Notes under the pieces: generated by a model
Told to the model about the DNA's origin: nothing
The model's input: only the letters and a program-made list of their open reading frames with translations
The model's database searches: none
Source of the DNA: Brevundimonas goettingensis
Lineage (GTDB): Bacteria; Pseudomonadota; Alphaproteobacteria; Caulobacterales; Caulobacteraceae
Assembly (NCBI RefSeq): GCF_017487405.1
Contig: NZ_CP062222.1
Coordinates: forward strand, 1,101,001-1,165,000
Direction: 5' to 3'
Length of the DNA: 64,000 nucleotides
Shown: one piece after another, positions 52,746 through 60,664 of the stretch
Layout: each line of letters starts with the position of its first letter
Position numbering within the stretch: the first letter of the stretch is position 1
Translations under genes and position numbers: made by a program

Positions 52746-53753
52746 ATGGCCGATACGGCCCCCTTCGACACCCGGCCGCTCGATGAGCGCCGCAAGGTGA
52801 CGACCACCGAAATCCCGTTTTCCAGCCTCGCCGCCGACGCCGTGCGCGTGACCGAGGCCGCCGCTGTCGCCTCCTTCGCCCAGATCGGCCGGGGCGACGA
52901 GATGCAGGCCGACCAGCTGGCCGTCGACGCCATGCGCACCCAGCTGAACCAGTTGGAGATCGACGGCCTGATCGTCATCGGCGAGGGCGAGCGTGACGAG
53001 GCGCCCATGCTCTATATCGGCGAGGCGGTCGGCACGGGCCGCGGCCCCGCCGTCGACATCGCCCTCGATCCGCTGGAAGGCACCACCCTGACGGCCAAGG
53101 CCATGCCGGGCGCCCTGTGCGTCCTGTCCATGTCGGCCGGGGGCGGCATGCTGCACGCGCCCGACACCTATATGGACAAGATCGCCATCGGCCCCGGCTA
53201 TGCGCCCGGCACCGTCGATCTCGATATGAGCCCGGCCGAGAATGTGCGCTCCCTGGCCTCGGCCAAGGGCGTCGATCCGCGCGACATCACCGTCTGCGTC
53301 ATGGACCGGCCGCGCCACTCCGAACTGATCGCGGCCCTGCGCGAGGTCGGGGTCAAGGTCATGCTGATCGGCGACGGCGATGTGGCGGGCGTCATCCATA
53401 CGACGGACCCCGCGACCGGAATCGACCTCTATCTGGGCTCGGGCGGGGCGCCGGAAGGCGTGCTGGCGGCCTCGGCGCTGAAATGCGTCGGCGGCCACTT
53501 CCAGGGGCGGCTGGTGTTCCGCAACGACGACGAACGGGCCCGCGCCCACCGGATCGGCATCACCGACCTGAACCGCAAATACGACCTGCATGAGATCGTC
53601 GCGACCGACGCCGTCTTCGCCGCCACCGGCGTGACTGGCGGCGCCCTGCTGGACGGGGTCAAGATCGAGCGCGGCCTGGTCAGCACCCATACGGTGGTGA
53701 TGGATTCCTCGACCCACACCGTGCGCCGCATCCGCACGACGCGGCCGTTGTAA
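52746..53753 (+). CDS. glpX: Class II fructose-1,6-bisphosphatase (GlpX)
   Basis: GlpX removes the C1 phosphate of fructose 1,6-bisphosphate in gluconeogenesis. The 335-residue protein has DGLIVIGEGERDEAPMLYIGEAVGTGRGPAVDIALDPLEGTTLTAKA, the metal- and substrate-binding core, and GSGGAPEGVLAASALKCVGGHFQGRLV in the later half. Its length is close to that of class II enzymes. AAGGAG (52732-52737) precedes the ATG. Its stop overlaps the recJ start by one base (TAATG). Confidence 0.96.
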   Translation: MADTAPFDTRPLDERRKVTTTEIPFSSLAADAVRVTEAAAVASFAQIGRGDEMQADQLAVDAMRTQLNQLEIDGLIVIGEGERDEAPMLYIGEAVGTGRGPAVDIALDPLEGTTLTAKAMPGALCVLSMSAGGGMLHAPDTYMDKIAIGPGYAPGTVDLDMSPAENVRSLASAKGVDPRDITVCVMDRPRHSELIAALREVGVKVMLIGDGDVAGVIHTTDPATGIDLYLGSGGAPEGVLAASALKCVGGHFQGRLVFRNDDERARAHRIGITDLNRKYDLHEIVATDAVFAATGVTGGALLDGVKIERGLVSTHTVVMDSSTHTVRRIRTTRPL

Positions 53754-55582
53754 TGGCTGACGGGGGTATCCCTTCCGGCGGCATCAGCCAGTTCCTCGAC
53801 GTGTCTCGCTCGCTGTCGGGACGGGCCTGGCGGCAGCGTCCGGCCGAGCCCTCGGTCACCCGCGCCCATATGCAAGCCCTTGGCCTCGACGAGCCCCTGG
53901 CCCGGGCCCTGGCCTCGCGCGGGGTCCGGGCCGATCAGGGGGCGGACTTCCTGACACCCACACTCAAGGCCCTGTTTCCCGATCCGTCCAGCTTCATGGA
54001 CATGGACGCTGCCGCCTCGGCCATCCTCGACGCCCTGACGGCCGGATCGAGCATCCACGTCTTCGCCGACTATGATGTGGACGGCGCGTCCAGCGCGGCC
54101 TTGCTGGTGCGCTGGTTCCGGGCCATGGGCGCGGATCTGCCCATCTATGTCCCCGACCGCCTGACCGAGGGCTACGGCCCCAGCGCGAAGGCCTTTGACA
54201 CGCTCAAGGCCTCGGGCGCCGATCTGGTCATCACCGTCGACTGCGGCGCGGCGGCCAATGAGGCGGTGGCCCATGCCGGCGCCATCGGTTTGAACGTCGT
54301 GGTCATCGACCACCATATGATGCGCGAGGAGCCGCCGCAGTGTCTGGCGGTCGTCAATCCGAACCGGCCGGGCGACAATTCGGGTCAGGGCAATCTGGCC
54401 GCCGCCGGGGTGGTCTTCGTGCTTCTGGCCGCCCTGAACCGCGAGGCGCGGGCGAGGGGGCTGTTCTCCGCTGAAAACGGGGGGCGCGACCAGCCCGACA
54501 TCCGCCAGTGGCTGGATCTGGCCGCCATGGGCGCGGTTTGCGACGTCACCGGCCTGACCGGCTTCAACCGCGCGCTCACGGGCCTTGGCCTGCGCGTCAT
54601 GTCGGACTGGAAGAACCCCGGCCTCAAGGCCCTGCTGGCCGCCGCCAAGGCCGAGGAAGGCCCCGCCAAGACCAATCACGCAGGCTTCATCCTGGGGCCG
54701 CGCATCAATGCGGGCGGCCGGATCGGCAAGTCGGACCTCGGCGCCCGCCTGCTGTCGACCGACGACCCGGAGGAGGCGCGGGTCATCGCCGAAGAGCTGC
54801 ACGCCCTCAACATCGGCCGTCGCGAGATCGAACGTCTGGTCACCGAAGAGGCCACGCGCCGCGTCGAACAGACCAAGGCCCACGACGACGGCTCGGCGGT
54901 GGTCGTCATCGCGGGCGACGACTGGCACCCGGGCGTGGTCGGCATCGTCGCGGGCCGTCTGCGCGAACGCTGGAGGAAGCCCGTCATCGTCATCGGCGTC
55001 GACGCCGTGAACGGCATCGGCAAGGGCTCGGGTCGGTCCCAGCCCGGCATGAACCTGGGCCGCGCCATCCAGGCCGCCTGGAACGAGGGCCTGCTGATCG
55101 CCGGTGGCGGACACGCCATGGCGGCGGGGCTGACGGTGAAGACCGACGGCATCGACGCGCTTCGCGACTTCCTCAACGACCGCCTGTCGGGCGAACAGGT
55201 CGAGGCCGAGGTTCTGGACCGGGTCGAGATCGACGCCCTGATCGAGCCCGGCGGCGCGACCCGCGCCCTGTTCGAGACCTTCGAGCAACTGGCTCCCTTC
55301 GGCCCCGCCAACCCCGAGCCCCTGTTCGCCTTGGCCGGGGTGCAGGCGCGCGAGCCGGTGGCCATGAATGGCGGCCATGTGCGCTGTCGCCTGGTTGGAC
55401 CGGACGGCGCCTCGGTCAAGGCCATCGCCTGGCGCTGCGCCGATCTGCCGCTCGGCAAGGCGCTGCTGGCCGGGCAGGGCGGCCTGAGCGTCGCGGGTCG
55501 TCTGAAGGCGGACGACTGGAACGGCCGCCGTGGCGTCCAGTTCGAAATCGAGGACGTCGCCGACCCTCGAATGGCGTCCTGA
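53753..55582 (+). CDS. recJ: Single-stranded-DNA-specific exonuclease RecJ
   Basis: RecJ degrades single-stranded DNA 5' to 3' in recombination and mismatch or base-excision repair. The 609-residue protein has the DHH-superfamily motifs: VFADYDVDGASSAALL, VITVDCGAAANEA, VVVIDHHMM and WLDLAAMGAVCDVTGLTGFNR. The DHHA1 domain has FILGPRINAGGRIGKS and GIGKGSGRSQPGMNLGRAI. The C-terminal OB domain starts near residue 500. It overlaps glpX by one base. It ends 66 bases before the tandem tRNA-Glu genes. Confidence 0.96.
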   Translation: MADGGIPSGGISQFLDVSRSLSGRAWRQRPAEPSVTRAHMQALGLDEPLARALASRGVRADQGADFLTPTLKALFPDPSSFMDMDAAASAILDALTAGSSIHVFADYDVDGASSAALLVRWFRAMGADLPIYVPDRLTEGYGPSAKAFDTLKASGADLVITVDCGAAANEAVAHAGAIGLNVVVIDHHMMREEPPQCLAVVNPNRPGDNSGQGNLAAAGVVFVLLAALNREARARGLFSAENGGRDQPDIRQWLDLAAMGAVCDVTGLTGFNRALTGLGLRVMSDWKNPGLKALLAAAKAEEGPAKTNHAGFILGPRINAGGRIGKSDLGARLLSTDDPEEARVIAEELHALNIGRREIERLVTEEATRRVEQTKAHDDGSAVVVIAGDDWHPGVVGIVAGRLRERWRKPVIVIGVDAVNGIGKGSGRSQPGMNLGRAIQAAWNEGLLIAGGGHAMAAGLTVKTDGIDALRDFLNDRLSGEQVEAEVLDRVEIDALIEPGGATRALFETFEQLAPFGPANPEPLFALAGVQAREPVAMNGGHVRCRLVGPDGASVKAIAWRCADLPLGKALLAGQGGLSVAGRLKADDWNGRRGVQFEIEDVADPRMAS

Positions 55583-55602
55583 AAACAATCGTCGATTTGG
55601 TG

Positions 55603-55631
55603 TTGCGCCCCCCGGAATCGGCGGCTATATC
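55603..55631 (+). promoter_or_regulatory. Candidate promoter of the tRNA-Glu pair
   Basis: TTGCGC (55603-55608) and TATATC (55626-55631) are separated by 17 bases, and the first tRNA starts 17 bases after. The duplicated copy upstream of the second tRNA has only a degraded -10-like sequence (AATACATC) and no -35, so both tRNAs are probably transcribed from here. Confidence 0.6.
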
Positions 55632-55648
55632 GCCCGCTCTCGCGCAGC

Positions 55649-55723
55649 GGTCCCTTCGTCTATCGGTTAGGACGTCAGGTTTTCAACCTGAAGAGAGGGG
55701 TTCGACTCCCCTAGGGACTGCCA
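55649..55723 (+). tRNA. tRNA-Glu (anticodon TTC), copy 1
   Basis: The 75-base sequence folds as a full cloverleaf. Its acceptor arms are GGTCCCT and AGGGACT (with one G-U pair), its D-arm is GTC-TATCGGTTAG-GAC, and the anticodon loop TTTTCAA sits on a TCAGG/CCTGA stem. The T-arm is GGGG-TTCGACT-CCCC, and the gene encodes CCA. It reads codons GAA and GAG. Confidence 0.97.
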
Positions 55724-55772
55724 CGCGGACCTCCGGAAATCGGCGGCAATACATCGACTGCTCTCGCACAGC

Positions 55773-55847
55773 GGTCCCTTCGTCTATCGGTTAGGACGTC
55801 AGGTTTTCAACCTGAAGAGAGGGGTTCGACTCCCCTAGGGACTGCCA
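55773..55847 (+). tRNA. tRNA-Glu (anticodon TTC), copy 2, identical
   Basis: Identical over all 75 bases to the copy 124 bases upstream. About 35 bases before each copy are also similar (CGGAAATCGGCGGCAATAC against CGGAATCGGCGGCTATAT, and CTCTCGCACAGC against CTCTCGCGCAGC). The unit therefore arose by tandem duplication of a segment including the promoter -10 region. The spacer holds no other gene. Confidence 0.97.
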
Positions 55848-56043
55848 GCGGGATCTTCCCCGACATCCTGACGAAAAGTGACCGTTTTTGCGCGGAAGCG
55901 GGAAAGTCGTGTCTTTTCAGCAAATGTCTTGCCCTAAATTCCCCTGACGCGCGCGAAACGTGCGTTTTTGTCTTTTCTCTCGTTCACAGAACCGTGGTAA
56001 ACGTACGCCGTTCCGCAGGAGGTGCGGACAGGGGGAAGTGACT

Positions 56044-56613
56044 GTGTCTGATTACGAGGGGCTGGAGGCGCCGGACGTGGTCCGGATCACCGGCCGGGTG
56101 AAATGGTTCGATCCGGGCAAGGGCTACGGCTTCATCGTGCCTGACGAGCCTGAACGGACCGATGCCAAGGACGTGCTGCTGCACGTGAGCTGCCTGCGGG
56201 ACTGCGGCCACGAGACCGCGGGCGAGGGCGCGTCGATCACCTTTGACTGCGCACGCCGGGCCAAGGGCTGGCAGGTCGTGCTCGTCCACGAACTCGGCGC
56301 GGGCGATGCGCAGGTCGCCCCGCCACGCCGCACCGGCTATGACGGCCTGCGCGCTGACAGCCGCGGCGTCCAGCCGCGCGCCGAGACCTCCGTCGCCGCC
56401 GGCGAGATGGAATCCGCCACCGTCAAATGGTTCAATCGCACCAAGGGCTATGGTTTCGTGGTGCGCGCCAATGACCCGGGCGATATCTTCGTCCATATCG
56501 AGACCCTGCGGCGCTTCGGCCTGGACGATCTGGTCCCGGGCGAGACGGTCCGGGTGGTGTTCGCCGAAGGTCCCAAGGGACTGGTGGTGGCCGAGATCAA
56601 ACCGGGCGGCTAA
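56044..56613 (+). CDS. Two-domain cold-shock protein
   Basis: A 189-residue protein with two cold-shock domains, an alphaproteobacterial speciality. The first (about residues 14-77) has the RNA-binding motifs [19 protein letters not shown] and [13 protein letters not shown]. The second (about 123-187) has [36 protein letters not shown] polar linker with Arg and Ala joins them. Such proteins bind single-stranded RNA or DNA and affect transcript folding. The start is a GTG at 56044 after an AGGGGGAA ribosome-binding site. The 196-base region before it, back to the second tRNA-Glu, holds no gene and is unusually T-rich in places, which fits a structured leader. Confidence 0.9.
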   Translation: MSDYEGLEAPDVVRITGRVKWFDPGKGYGFIVPDEPERTDAKDVLLHVSCLRDCGHETAGEGASITFDCARRAKGWQVVLVHELGAGDAQVAPPRRTGYDGLRADSRGVQPRAETSVAAGEMESATVKWFNRTKGYGFVVRANDPGDIFVHIETLRRFGLDDLVPGETVRVVFAEGPKGLVVAEIKPGG

Positions 56614-56638
56614 GGTTCGCCCCCTGGAGGGCGTACCC

Positions 56639-57112
56639 ATGAGCTTCACGCGTCGATTTGTCGTTTCTGGCCTGTTCCTGGTCCTGGCCGCCTGCGCCCA
56701 GGGCACGAAGGGCCCGGTTGATTCGGCCGGCCGTCCGCTGGAACCCCTGACCGTGGTCACCGCGACCGGCGAACACGCCTTCATGGTCGAGATCGCCGAC
56801 GACGAGGCCGAGCGCCAGCGCGGCCTGATGTTCCGCCAGCCGCTTGAAGCGGACCGCGGCATGCTGTTCGAGTTCGAGGTCGCGGCCGAGCAGGGCTTCT
56901 GGATGAAGAACACCCCCAGCTCGCTGGACATCGTCTACATCTCGGAAGACGGCCACATCGTCTCCATCGCCTCGCACGCCACCCCCTTCTCGGAAGCGGT
57001 GCTCAGCTCCAACGGTGCGGCCAAGGGCGTGCTGGAGGTCCGTGCGGGCCGGATGGGGGAGATCGGCGCCAAGGCCGGCGACGTCGTTCGCCACCCCTTC
57101 TTCCACAACTGA
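56639..57112 (+). CDS. DUF192 lipoprotein
   Basis: A 157-residue protein with a lipoprotein signal (MSFTRRFVVSGLFLVLAAC, lipobox L-A-A-C). The DUF192 domain contains HAFMVEIADDEAERQRGLMFRQPLEADRGMLFEFE, then GFWMKNTPSSLDIVYISEDG, and AAKGVLEVRAGRMGEIGAKAGD. DUF192 proteins are small beta-barrel-like periplasmic proteins of unknown role. GGAGG lies eight bases before the ATG. It follows the cold-shock gene by 25 bases, probably in one transcript. Confidence 0.88.
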   Translation: MSFTRRFVVSGLFLVLAACAQGTKGPVDSAGRPLEPLTVVTATGEHAFMVEIADDEAERQRGLMFRQPLEADRGMLFEFEVAAEQGFWMKNTPSSLDIVYISEDGHIVSIASHATPFSEAVLSSNGAAKGVLEVRAGRMGEIGAKAGDVVRHPFFHN

Positions 57113-57194
57113 GGCCGCTATCTGCGTCAGCTTTCTGCGCCTCTGGGCCGGTTCGCGTTTGCGGTGCGGCGCCGAGTGTGCCAAATCCCGCCGC

Positions 57195-57271
<77 letters not shown>

Positions 57272-57287
57272 ATCATCCTTTTGAAGA

Positions 57288-57325
57288 GGCTACCGCTCGC
57301 GACGTGGTCGCTCGCTGCTTGAGCC
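57288..57325. repeat. Related single unit of the GGCTACCGC...TTGAGCC repeat
   Basis: GGCTACCGC (57288) through GCTTGAGCCC (57325) resembles the units at 57701-57825, with the same start and TTGAGCC end but a different middle. It follows tRNA-Pro by 16 bases. The remaining 57326-57392 shows no feature I can name except a possible promoter for the next gene. Confidence 0.55.
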
Positions 57326-57392
57326 CTCGACGCCTCGCTGCGACGCGGTATAAGACGCCTTCACAACGCTTCCCTGTCGAGAGTCTCCGCCC

Positions 57393-57698
57393 ATGCTGGC
57401 CCGCATCTACCGCCCCGCCAAGACCGCGATGCAGTCGGGCAAGGCCAAGTCGAAGGACTGGCGGCTGGAGTTCGAACCGGCGTCGGCGCGCACCACCGAT
57501 CCCCTGATGGGCTGGATCGGCTCGTCGGACATGAACGGTCAGGTCCGCCTGACCTTCGAGACCCAGGAAGAGGCCGTCGCCTACGCTGACCGCTACGGCA
57601 TCCCGTTCCGCCTGCACACGCCGCAGGAGCCGCCGCTGATCCTCAAGGCCTACGCCGACAACTTCGCCACCAACCGCAAGCAGTCCTGGACGCACTGA
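57393..57698 (+). CDS. NDUFS4-like accessory subunit of complex I (ETC complex I subunit family)
   Basis: A 101-residue protein of the NDUFS4 family, an accessory subunit shared by alphaproteobacterial and mitochondrial NADH dehydrogenase. ARIYRPAKTAMQSGKAKSKDWRLEFEP, then PLMGWIGSSDMNGQVRLTFETQEEAVAYADRYGIPF, are the core signature. The C-terminal NFATNRKQSW is also typical. It sits alone between tRNA-Pro and tRNA-Arg rather than in the nuo operon, as is usual for this subunit. No cysteines. Confidence 0.93.
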   Translation: MLARIYRPAKTAMQSGKAKSKDWRLEFEPASARTTDPLMGWIGSSDMNGQVRLTFETQEEAVAYADRYGIPFRLHTPQEPPLILKAYADNFATNRKQSWTH

Positions 57699-57700
57699 TC

Positions 57701-57825
57701 GTTGTGGCTACCGCACTTCGGGCTACTTGAGCCACATTCTGCGTTCGGCTACCGCGCGTTCGCGCTACTTGAGCCGGATTCTCCTTGCGGCGACGGCGCG
57801 TAGCGCTACTTCAACCACAGGCCTC
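57701..57825. repeat. Degenerate three-copy 42-base tandem repeat
   Basis: Units start at 57701, 57743 and 57785 and are about 42 bases long. Units 1 and 2 share TACCGC, GCTACTTGAGCC and an ATTCT end. Unit 3 is more diverged and reads CTACTTCAACC in place of CTACTTGAGCC. The segment around ACCGCGCGTTCGCGCTA of unit 2 forms a small hairpin, and unit 1 has a weaker one. No open frame spans the array. It fills most of the gap between the complex I gene and tRNA-Arg. Confidence 0.7.
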
Positions 57826-57838
57826 ACGGCTTAACCCG

Positions 57839-57915
57839 GCGCCCATAGCTCAACCGGATAGAGCACCCGCCTTCTAAGCGGGATGTTGCAGGTTCGAGTC
57901 CTGCTGGGCGCGCCA
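57839..57915 (+). tRNA. tRNA-Arg (anticodon TCT)
   Basis: A 77-base cloverleaf with acceptor arms GCGCCCA and TGGGCGC. Its anticodon loop CTTCTAA sits on a CCCGC/GCGGG stem (anticodon TCT), the T-arm is GCAGG-TTCGAGT-CCTGC, and the gene encodes CCA. It reads AGA and perhaps AGG, both rare in this G/C-rich genome. Confidence 0.97.
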
Positions 57916-57957
57916 GTTTTCAATGCGGCCGTCGGGCCGCCCGTTCAGGAGGCCGGC

Positions 57958-58221
57958 ATGGCCGAGACGAAGAACCAGACGCTGAAGGGCATCATCCGCT
58001 TGGACGGCGCCACCTTCCGCGATTGCGAGTTCGTCGACGCCCGCTTGCTCTATGAAGGCGGCACGCCGCCCAACTTCATCAACTGCCGCTTCACCAACAC
58101 CCATTTCGCCTTTGAGGGCGCCGCCGGCAACACGGTCAACTTCCTGCGCGCCATGGCCCCGCCCCAGTCGAACATGCGCGAGGTCGTGTTCGGCCTGATG
58201 CCCGAGCTGCGCGCCAACTAG
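57958..58221 (+). CDS. Small conserved-looking hypothetical protein
   Basis: An 87-residue soluble protein. TLKGIIRLDGATFRDCEFVDARLLYEGGTPPNFINCRFTNTHFAFEGAAGNTVNFLRAM resembles a short right-handed beta-helix or pentapeptide-like pattern with repeated F-x-x-C. The family is not recognised. AGGAGG lies directly before it (57947-57952), an ideal ribosome-binding site, so it is surely translated. It converges with metC. Confidence 0.72.
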   Translation: MAETKNQTLKGIIRLDGATFRDCEFVDARLLYEGGTPPNFINCRFTNTHFAFEGAAGNTVNFLRAMAPPQSNMREVVFGLMPELRAN

Positions 58222-58231
58222 GCCAGGCTCT

Positions 58232-59407
58232 TCAGGCCTTCAGGGCCTTGCGCCAGGCGGCGAGGCCGATATCCAGATCCGCGATCAGGTCGGCCGGATC
58301 CTCCAAGCCGACGTGGAACCGCAGCAGTTCGCCGGCCAGGCGCGCGGGCGACTGGCGGTAGGCCATCTGGTGCGTCTCGTGCGTGGCCAGGCTCTCATAG
58401 CCGCCCCAGGAATAGCCCAGACCGAACAGGCTGAGCGCGTCGAGGAAGGCGCGTCCGGCCTCGGTCGTGCCGCCCTTCATCTCCAACCCGAACAGGGAGG
58501 CCGCGCCCGAATAGTCGCGGGCCCACAGGGCATGGCCGGGGTCGGAAGGCAGGGGCGGGTAGAGGACGCGCGCCACCTCGGGCTGCTGCCCCAGCCAGGT
58601 CGTGATCTCCAGCGCCGACCGGGCCTGTTCGGTCATCCGCAAGGGCAGGGTGCGCAGGCCGCGCAGGGCCAGCCAGGCATCGTCGGGCGAGACGTGCCAG
58701 CCCACGTCCTCGATCGTGCCGTCGATGGCCCGGCCCAAGGCGGCGTCGTTCGTGGCGATGGCCCCCATAAGCAGGTCGGAGTGGCCCGCGGCGTATTTGG
58801 TCACGGCCTGGACGCTGATATCGACGCCATGCCTCAGCGGCTTGAAAGCCAGCCCGGCGCCCCAGGTGTTGTCCATGATGCTGATCACGCCTTTCGCCCG
58901 CGCGGCGGCGGCCAGGGCCGGGGCGTCCAGCATGTCCATGGTCAGGGAGGCCGGCGATTCGATCAGGACGGCGCGGGTGGTCTCGCCGATCAGCCCGGCG
59001 ACTTCTTCGGCGCTCGCCTCCGCGGCATGGAAGCGCACGCTGACGCCCCGGGCGGTCATCCAGCGCGACAGGAAGCGACGGCTGGGGCCATAGACGGCGT
59101 CGGAGGCGATGATCTCGTCGCCCGGCCGGGCCACCGCCAGCAGCGGCACGGTTACGGCCGCGAGGCCCGATGGGACGATCCAGCTCTCGGCCGCGCCTTC
59201 CAGCCCCGCAAGAGCCGTGCGCAGCTCCCGCGCGGCGGTGGTTCCGGCCAGGCCGTAGACGGGGCCGAGGCTTTCGTCGCGCATCTGATCGGCGCGATCG
59301 CTGAGCATGGTGGAGGCGCGCTCCACCGGCGGATTGACGGGTCGGCGCCCGCGTCCCCTCTGGGTGGCGCCGGCGATCAGTCGGGTGCGGTCGGAAGGCG
59401 TCTTCAT
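58232..59407 (-). CDS. metC: Cystathionine beta-lyase
   Basis: MetC splits cystathionine to homocysteine, pyruvate and ammonia in methionine synthesis. The 391-residue PLP enzyme has GLAGTTAARELRTALAGLEGAAESWIVPSGLAA, ESPASLTMDMLDAPALA, DNTWGAGLAFKPLRHGVDISVQAVTKYAAGHSDLLMG, in which K is the PLP lysine, and VSPDDAWLALRGLRTLPLRM. Cystathionine gamma-synthase is a near relative, but the short S-V-Q-A-x-T-K-Y motif favours the beta-lyase. It is divergent from the solute-binding lipoprotein gene at 59489. Confidence 0.88.
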   Translation of the reverse strand: MKTPSDRTRLIAGATQRGRGRRPVNPPVERASTMLSDRADQMRDESLGPVYGLAGTTAARELRTALAGLEGAAESWIVPSGLAAVTVPLLAVARPGDEIIASDAVYGPSRRFLSRWMTARGVSVRFHAAEASAEEVAGLIGETTRAVLIESPASLTMDMLDAPALAAAARAKGVISIMDNTWGAGLAFKPLRHGVDISVQAVTKYAAGHSDLLMGAIATNDAALGRAIDGTIEDVGWHVSPDDAWLALRGLRTLPLRMTEQARSALEITTWLGQQPEVARVLYPPLPSDPGHALWARDYSGAASLFGLEMKGGTTEAGRAFLDALSLFGLGYSWGGYESLATHETHQMAYRQSPARLAGELLRFHVGLEDPADLIADLDIGLAAWRKALKA

Positions 59408-59488
59408 CCGCTTTCGATGGCCTTCGACGGGTTGCGGATCAAGGCCCGAAGGCCTCTAAAAGGATCACGCAGGACAAGAGGCCCCCCT

Positions 59489-60613
59489 ATGCTGAAGACC
59501 GCGAGCCCGGGACGACGTCTGGCCCTGATGGGTCTGGCCCTCCTGACGCTTGCGGGCTCCGTGGCGGGGTGTGGCGAGAAGCGGACCAACCCGGGTCCCG
59601 CCGATGTCGCCGACACGGGCGCCTTGCCCAAGGCGGGCGTGGTCAAGGCCGAGAGTCCGACCCTGAAGGCGGTGCAGAGGCGCGGCTATCTGAACTGCGG
59701 CGTCCATCAGGGGCTGGTCGGCTTCGCCTATACCGACAACCGCGGCGACTGGCGCGGCTTCGATGTGGAGTTCTGTCGGGTGATGGCGGCTTCCATCTTC
59801 GGCGATCCGGACAAGGTGCGCTTCGTGCCCCTGACCGCCGACAACCGCTTCGACGCCCTCGCGGCCGGGCGGATCGACGTCCTGTGGCGCAACACCTCCT
59901 GGACGATGGACCGCGACGTCGGCGGCCGGTTCACCTTCGCCGGGATCAACTATTACGACGGCCAGGGCTTCATGGTCCGGCGCGCACTGGACCTGAACAG
60001 CGCCTCCGAGCTGAACGGCGCCCGGGTCTGCGTCGCGGCCGGGTCGACCAGCGCCCTGAACGCCCAGGACTACTTCCGCTCGCGCGGCATCGAATACACC
60101 CCGGTCGTGGCGCCGACCGAGGAGGCGGCGCGGCAGGCCTATGGGCGCGAGGACTGCGACGCCTTCACCGCCGACATCTCGGCCCTCGCGGCCGCGCGCA
60201 CGACGATGGCCGATCCACAGCAGCATGCGATTCTCGCCGACATCGTCTCCAAGGAGCCTCTGGGTCCGGTCGTCCGGCGCGGCGACGAGCAGTGGACGGC
60301 CCTGGTCCGCTGGACCCTGAACGCCGTCATCCTGGCCGAGGAGATGGGCGTGACCCAGGCCAATGCGAAGCAGCTCGCCAAGGACAGCGCCGACCCGCGC
60401 ATCCGCCGCCTGCTGGGCGTCGAGGGCGACTTCGGCGAACGGCTGGGCCTGTCGAAGGACTGGGCGCTGGACGCCGTCGTCGGGGTCGGCAACTACGGCG
60501 AGATCTTCGAGCGGAACCTGGGTGCGCAATCGGCCCTCGACCTTGCCCGTGGATTGAATGCACAATGGAACGCGCGGCCGGGCGGGCTGATCTACGGCCT
60601 GCCGATCCGCTGA
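59489..60613 (+). CDS. Amino-acid-binding lipoprotein (AapJ-like solute-binding protein)
   Basis: A 374-residue periplasmic substrate-binding protein. The signal peptide ends in a lipobox (LTLAGSVAGC, Cys near residue 28), so it is anchored as a lipoprotein. The binding fold has LKAVQRRGYLNCGVHQGLVGFAYTDNRGDWRGFDVEFCRVMAA, NRFDALAAGRIDVLWRNTSWTMDRD, and GSTSALNAQDYF, as in general amino-acid ABC binding proteins. No permease or ATPase gene is adjacent; the next gene is a cation symporter. The ATG follows AGAGGCC. It may be a substitute partner or an orphan. Confidence 0.88.
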   Translation: MLKTASPGRRLALMGLALLTLAGSVAGCGEKRTNPGPADVADTGALPKAGVVKAESPTLKAVQRRGYLNCGVHQGLVGFAYTDNRGDWRGFDVEFCRVMAASIFGDPDKVRFVPLTADNRFDALAAGRIDVLWRNTSWTMDRDVGGRFTFAGINYYDGQGFMVRRALDLNSASELNGARVCVAAGSTSALNAQDYFRSRGIEYTPVVAPTEEAARQAYGREDCDAFTADISALAAARTTMADPQQHAILADIVSKEPLGPVVRRGDEQWTALVRWTLNAVILAEEMGVTQANAKQLAKDSADPRIRRLLGVEGDFGERLGLSKDWALDAVVGVGNYGEIFERNLGAQSALDLARGLNAQWNARPGGLIYGLPIR

Positions 60614-60664
60614 TGACCTTGCGGCGCTGTTGCTGCGCCCGACACAACGACCTCGTGGGGACGA

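Noticed and set aside
53429..55588. 719-codon minus-strand frame over recJ
   Set aside because: Antisense of a conserved gene; no recognisable domains.
55848..56043. Specific cold-shock thermosensor structure
   Set aside because: The leader is T-rich with some inverted repeats, but no arrangement is clear enough by eye to name.
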